Positions 15,802 to 20,031 of a DNA stretch of 20,031 nucleotides are shown here, in pieces; within the stretch, counting starts at the first letter, position 1, and each line of letters starts with the position of its first letter. Source of the stretch: Stemphylium vesicarium (Eukaryota; Ascomycota; Dothideomycetes; Pleosporales; Pleosporaceae); the NCBI GenBank assembly GCA_004380135.1, contig QXCR01000303.1, positions 1-20,031 on the forward strand, given 5' to 3'. The notes under the pieces were generated by a model. It had not been told where the DNA came from. It saw only the letters and a list, made by a program, of their open reading frames with translations, and made no database searches. The position numbers were made by a program, and so were the translations under genes.

Positions 15802-16817
15802 ATGGCAGACTCTAGCTACATAGCAGCTAAGCCGGGAGATTTCTTCTGTCCCAGCGGTGGTGCTTGGTGAGTCGAATTTTTAGACTCAGAGCGAGTCAAC
15901 GCTGCTTAGTACGGATCTGATCACGACCAGGTACGCGTGCGAGACCGGGACCAAGTTTCTCGGGTGCTGCACAGCGGATCCGTGCCGCGATGGCTGCTTC
16001 GGTGACATCCTACGGCCAGCGGGTCGCGTCTCATCACTATCTAACCTGTCGCCCGGTGGAAGTTGTGGCGGCCAGACGCCCATGTGGACTTGCGACGCGG
16101 CGCCAACATTTTGGGGATGTTGCAACGAGGATCCGTGCATGAATAATTCGACCTGCCTAGAGGGAGAATTGGAGCCGGCATTCTGGGACCGGCCAGACCA
16201 GTACTACTATTTTCATGACCTCAATGTTGCGCTTTCGTCGAGTATTCCTCCAGCCACGGCGTTTGCGATCCCCAGCAGTACATCTGCAACCGCGAGTAGC
16301 ACGCCCACAGCCACAGCCACGGCTGCCGCTAGTTCCGACGGAGTCTCTGGTGCGGTAATCGGAGGTGCTGTTAGCGGCTCAGTTGCTTTCCTAATCATCA
16401 TCGCAGCAGTTGTATTATGTCTGTGCCGGCGGCGGCGACACAAGAAGAAAGCAAGTACCGAAGCGGAGACAGCAAATAACTCGGCGATGCCAAATGCAGA
16501 AGTAGCATTGTCTACAACATCTACCGGATTCTCACGTGCGTCTCCCTTCAATAAGCCAGAAGAGTTTTTACTGACCGTTTGCAGCACCTCCAACGCATTC
16601 ATGGGACCGCCCCGGCCTTGACCCGCAAGAGAAATGGGCGCGCGACCAAGATAGCCCCCAGGAGATGGTGGGCGATACAAGAAGAGCTGAGCTGTTCTCT
16701 CACTATGCTACCTTTCCTGCCGAACTCCACGGAGGTCCACCGATAGGAGAACTCGAGTCGCCGGATAATACGCCAGGAGTAGCGCAGGGACATTTCGCTC
16801 CTAATGTGCCAAATTAG
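15802..16817 (+). CDS. Cys-rich single-pass membrane protein, three exons (300 aa)
   Basis: Exons 15802-15866, 15931-16535 and 16585-16817 give 903 nt, 300 residues. Intron 1 (64 nt, GTGAGT...CAG, with CTGAT) splits a Trp codon. Intron 2 (49 nt, GTGCGT...CAG) has CTGAC before the acceptor. Without intron 2 the frame would stop at 16621. The protein has two tandem Cys modules: YACETGTKFLGCCTADPC (residues 23-40) and WTCDAAPTFWGCCNEDPC (74-91). A Ser/Thr/Ala-rich stalk follows (about 124-157), then one membrane helix (about 163-187, GGAVSGSVAFLIIIAAVVL), a basic RRRRHKKK stop-transfer and a polar tail with SHYATFPAELHGG. There is no cleavable signal peptide. The topology recalls Mid2/Wsc-type wall sensors, but no WSC domain is present. 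Function is unknown. Composition is normal, without RIP. Confidence 0.78.
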
Positions 16818-17228
16818 GAAGTGAACGGGCTGGGTGTCAGTGTTGACGATAAAGCGTCGTTGCAGTGTAAGACCTACACGTGACCGAGGAAATTGTTGCA
16901 ATAACGTCGGCTCCAAGCAACAACCGTCTCGAATTCCGGATCTATCGCAGAGACTTTCTTATTCTGCTCAACATCAAGGAGACATGGTTTCACAGAGTCG
17001 TTTTGGCCCATCTCCACCGGCTTGGTCTATTTTAATAATATCAGAGTAGACAGGGCGTCAACAACTGCATATGAGAACTGTGTTGTTTATTGTATAGAGT
17101 AGATATACGAGGTTATAACGTGTTCCACCAGTCCTCGGCCCACTCCACTAAAACCAACGCGACTCTCTGCACGATAGCTCCACAACAACATGAGATAATA
17201 GTATGTAGTTTCATAGATAGCTAGTCTA
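16818..17228. other. 3' flank of the host gene; no gene assigned
   Basis: Un-RIPped sequence. A 71-codon frame (16834-17049) ends RFGPSPPAWSILIISE and could be an extra 3' exon, but no splice join is compelling. A CACGTGAC octamer lies near 16877. GTTATAACGTG and AGTCCTCGGCCCACTCC (about 17110-17150) may mark the outer end of the pogo element; its partner inverted repeat lies outside the window. Confidence 0.35.
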
Positions 17229-18244
17229 TTACTGTCTACATTGATTCCGCGTGTGTCCTTGGACGTGACACTTGCTACACGTTGGCGGCGCGCGCTGACG
17301 TCCTTGAGTAGCTAGAGCTTGTTCCACCTCCGCGACCACCCTTTCTGCCTCTGCAGCAAGTTGCTGACCTTGCTACGCCTGTAGAGTCCCTCCACGGGCT
17401 ATATACTGACGCCACTGAACTTGCTTTCGTTGCTGACGCTGGCTAGCTGCACGTAGCTTCTTAACCTCCTCTGTGAGTATTGTGACTGAGTTCATCATAA
17501 GCTGATCACTTTTGACGAGCTGGCCGATAGCCTGCATTATCGGGCTCTCTGATCGCCGACTAAGAATATCTCATATATATTGAGCATGCTGCTCAAGCTA
17601 CGCTATCATACGCGGCGTCTCTGCTGTCCATGCGACGTTGTTGTCTATTGTTGTCGCTGGTGGAGACGGCGTCCGGACGACTGTAAGCGACGATAGCACG
17701 CAGTCTAGACAGGGAAGGATAGGCCCTGTCGCCTAGAAGCTAGCCTAAATACTCTCCTGCGTAAATACTATTGGCCGGATTCGTGCATAGATCGTGAGGA
17801 AGTCTATCTTATCGACGTAATAGACGCCTTAGCGGGCGAGCTCCTAGAGCTCGTGACCGTACGCGCGCTTAAACGGGGAGAAATAGCTTATGTTAAACGC
17901 CTGGAGTAGATGCGACATGTGCGCTGGCATACAGAGAGCGATGATCTTATTCTATGTGCAGTACTGGTCGAACTCAGGCGTCGCGTGGCTGCTATGGCCG
18001 TCTAGGATAAGGAGACGGTAGACTCCACGCGTACGAGACGCTATATGTCTATTAAAGTGCTTTACCCACTCTACGCTAAGCTTATATATTATCTAGCTAT
18101 TATCTAATACTATAAGTACTTAGTTTAGTAGAATATAGTAGTACTAGCTGGTCCAGTACTATTTACTAAATAAGATTATAAATAGTAGAAAATACTAGCT
18201 AAATATATCAATATACTTAATTATAGTAATTTACTTTTAATTAC
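17229..18244 (-). pseudogene. Fot1/pogo-type DDE transposase, C-terminal two thirds, with zinc knuckle
   Basis: On the minus strand the frame contains KLSVEWVKHFNRHIASRTRG, then YRLLILDGHSSHATPEFDQY (catalytic Asp in LDGHSSH) and MPAHMSHLLQAFNISYFSPF followed by KRAYGHEL. In Fot1/pogo relatives the last box is LQPLDVGCFSP, so the third catalytic Asp is Asn here, a change that fits CpA-to-TpA on the other strand. A helical C-terminus follows (QAIGQLVKSDQLMMNSVTIL, EEVKKLRAASQRQQRKQ). It closes with CSKCHVQGHTRNQC (17238-17279), a perfect CX2CX4HX4C knuckle, then TAA at 17231-17229. Other stops are RIP-type. Upstream of 18060 the sequence is heavily RIPped but follows the family to 18244, where the gypsy-B LTR cuts it. 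The N-terminal helix-turn-helix domains lie beyond that insertion. Confidence 0.82.
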
Positions 18245-18464
18245 TATAAGGGGCTAGCTCTAGGAGCACTCAAGGAGTAGATAGCCGATGGCAAGGCCAG
18301 GTATACAGTGGTTGTATTCGATAAGGAGCTATTAGTCTATCTACGCTAGTGTTTATCTACCTATTAGATAAATATTAGTCTAAGGTAATCTAAGCGTCTA
18401 TTAGACGCGTCTACTAAGATTCTATTAAGAAGCTCTACTAAAGGGCGTTTAGCCTATTATAATA
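18245..18464 (-). repeat. 3' LTR of gypsy-B (about 220 bp)
   Basis: In sense orientation it begins TATTATAATAG (RIPped TGTCATAATAG) right after the G-run and ends GCCCCTTATA (RIPped CACA). A lightly mutated U5-like segment lies at 18250-18340. No second copy is in the window, so the ends rest on the polypurine tract and on the point where transposase sequence resumes. Confidence 0.6.
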
Positions 18465-18478
18465 CCCCCCCCCCCTTT
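18465..18478 (-). other. Polypurine tract of gypsy-B (G11 run)
   Basis: Eleven C on plus (18465-18475), reading AAAGGGGGGGGGGG in sense, directly before the LTR start. Confidence 0.7.
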
Positions 18479-19734
18479 AGAGGTCTACCTATTTTCCTCC
18501 TAAAACCCGTCTAGGAGGCGTCCTTTAGCGTCGCGGTGCGGTGCTATACGGGATAGCTAGTAGTCTAGAGCTTCTATGTCCTTAAGTAGCTAGACTAGCT
18601 TAAACGTTATTTAGTAGTATTCTCTCTATTTAACCCTATATTCCTATTTAGATCCCCTTCTAACGTGGCGTTCCTATTCTACTACAATATCTTCTACTAC
18701 CTATTTATCCTCTCCCACTACTTACAACGCTAGCGGCTAGGAATTGTCTACTTCCTAGCTTAGCAGCGGGTCTGAACTCGCGAGCTTAATCTAGTTAATA
18801 TAGAATACTAGGTGGGGACCTAGAGGCGTATCTAGCTTAACTAAGTAGCTATTAATTACCTCTAGTACTGTGTACTTAGCGTTTTTCTAGTCTAGCTTCT
18901 TTAATATCCGCCTAGTGCTGTATTGCTAGTCTAAGCGTAGCTAAACCTTGTCGCCTACCTAGTATTGTCGAGCCTCTCGTCGCGACTTGTTCGCTTGTCG
19001 TTCCTGCTCCTGCTGCGCGCTCGCTATGCTTGCTTGGGCTAACTTAAGGACGCTTCGGAGTTTCGAGACGATCTGCTCTACTTTCCCGTTGTCTAAGTAG
19101 TTGTTAGGTGTACCTAGGGGCAGCGCTCGTTCCTCTAGCGTCTGTAGCTGTAACGGGTCCACGTTATAGCCATGTTACAAGAAGAAAGGCGATACACCTG
19201 TCGACGTCGCGTCCCTACCATTAATCGCGATTTAAGCTATTAGGTAGAGCGTGGCCTAGTCTGTCTAAGCCTAGTTCGTGAAGGATCGGATATAGGCTTC
19301 CTAGACGCTATTTATTCTCTCTATAGCGCCATCTATCTAGAGGTAGTACGCTATTAATAGCCTCTAATTAATCTTTAGAATCTAGTAGAGTTATTTCTAT
19401 AGTTTACTAATAAACTAGTTCTCTTAGTCTAATATAATCGCGTTAGGTAGCTAGTAGTATATAACTACCTTTTTAATAAACTTCTAAACTACTATGTCTA
19501 TTATTATATTTAATAAGAGAATAAAGATTACTTTTTTACTTAGCTAGTCTATTACTACTATAAGACTTATTATATCTTTACTCTTAGGTAATCTCTCTAT
19601 AAAGTCTATAAAGATCTCCTTCTATACCTAAGTAGGTATTAGAAGAGATTTTAATAACCCTTATTTCTCTTCTCTTTATAGCTTACTCCTACTATAAATA
19701 TTATAGTTTCTAACGTACCTTTAGACGTCGTCTA
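18479..19734 (-). pseudogene. gypsy-B Pol C-terminus: integrase and chromodomain
   Basis: On the minus strand, from 19734 downwards: a RIPped end of the integrase zinc finger (NIYSRSK), IDFIERLPKS (first catalytic Asp), SKKVIFILL, PNAIILD (second Asp) and DGAIERI (Glu region). Then come INGRDATSTGVSPFFL, HGYNVDPLQLQTLEERALPL, a helical stretch (AQASIASAQQEQERQANKSR) and VGDKVWLRL with NAKYTVLEVI, the SH3-like integrase tail. A chromodomain follows at about 18560-18720: VVEDIVVE, RRGSK, EYRVK, DIEALDY. The unmutated island is 18960-19210. Only about 80 bp separate the chromodomain from the LTR, so this element has no antisense ORF there. The 5' part is cut by the LTR at 19735. Confidence 0.88.
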
Positions 19735-20031
19735 TGTTACAGATAACAAGCAACGGCCTCTCCTGGACGAAGGATGCGATGTTGGCAGCCAACAGTCGCA
19801 CAAACCGTCAGGTAATGATCAGCGCGGGGCGCGCGGATCACGTGACTGGCATCCCGCCAAGACAGGACCTCCGGGAGGCCACTGCATGAAGGGAGGCCAG
19901 CGCCCTCCCAAACCTCCCGCTTGGCAGGGAGGCACGGGAGGACACAGGAATCAGCGATGAGGATATAAGGATGGAAAGGTTTCATTGTTTCTCTTGTTGT
20001 GGTCAACTCTCATAGTTACATCTCTTACCCA
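19735..20031 (+). repeat. LTR-D: young LTR inserted in gypsy-B (runs off right edge)
   Basis: At 19735 the RIPped gypsy-B sequence changes abruptly to unmutated TGTTACAGATAAC. It has LTR-like order on plus: a CACGTGAC box at 19839-19846, a GC-rich block with several GGGAGG/CCTCCC inverted copies (19873-19940), a TATA box (GATATAAGG at 19962-19970) and then a T/C-rich R-U5-like stretch. The right end and element body are outside the window, so the family is unknown. A minus-strand open frame across it is probably accidental. Confidence 0.7.

Noticed and set aside
15886..16680. Minus-strand ORFs opposite the host gene
   Set aside because: Shadows of the spliced plus-strand gene, which has splice signals, a conserved Cys pattern and a membrane helix.
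16834..17049. 71-codon ORF after the host gene
   Set aside because: No domain, no convincing splice site linking it to the gene, and no start context; listed only as a possible extra exon.
19737..20006. 89-codon minus-strand ORF
   Set aside because: Antisense to an LTR with a plus-strand TATA box and no recognisable protein features.
1..20031. tRNA, rRNA or secondary-metabolite cluster genes
   Set aside because: No tRNA box A/B pair, rRNA sequence or large enzyme domain was seen; the only tRNA-like sequence is the primer-binding complement.

Overview
The window is filamentous ascomycete (Pezizomycotina-type) DNA: about 1 kb of ordinary host gene sequence and roughly 18 kb of nested, decayed transposable elements. 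The evidence is two short spliceosomal introns (64 and 49 nt) with CTRAY-type branch sites in the one intact gene, at least eight LTR/copia/gypsy/pogo/hAT remnants, and a repeat-induced point mutation (RIP) signature. In that signature CpA/TpG is converted to TpA while CpG is kept, so Gln and Trp codons become TAA/TAG and Cys becomes Tyr in element ORFs but not in the host gene. Species cannot be named from this.

Layout. 1-299: 5' end of a young minus-strand copia element (copia-A: leader, half-tRNA primer site, 162-bp LTR) running off the left edge. 300-1143: a small Ser/Thr-rich ORF fragment, then the 5' part of a hAT transposon. 1144-4140: copia-B on +, inserted in the hAT ORF, with gag, protease and integrase but no recognisable RT. 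4141-4930: chromodomain end of a + strand Ty3/gypsy element (gypsy-C), whose antisense gene (gene X) follows and whose 3' LTR starts at 13777. 5215-13353: a complete 8139-bp gypsy-A chromovirus-like element (214-bp LTRs, CTTAA target duplication) inserted in gene X. It carries a solo copia-C LTR near its 5' LTR and an antisense Cys-rich ORF (Y) between chromodomain and 3' LTR. 13493-13652: solo copia-A LTR, a second insertion in gene X. 14461-15155: RNase H end and 3' LTR of copia-C. 15156-15711: leader with a minisatellite and 5' LTR of minus-strand copia-E. 15802-16817: the only intact host gene, a three-exon Cys-rich single-pass membrane protein. 17229-18244: minus-strand Fot1/pogo transposase, cut by the 3' LTR of minus-strand gypsy-B (18245-19734), itself cut by a fresh LTR (19735 to the right edge).

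Main points for a second look. Two different chromodomain gypsy elements carry a minus-strand ORF with paired-cysteine clusters at the same position, between the pol chromodomain and the 3' LTR. Gene X can be followed through two insertions because removing each one, with a single copy of its target duplication, restores one 423-nt frame. Several unrelated LTR families share a GTCACGTG/CACGTGAC box in U3. RIP is patchy inside gypsy-A.
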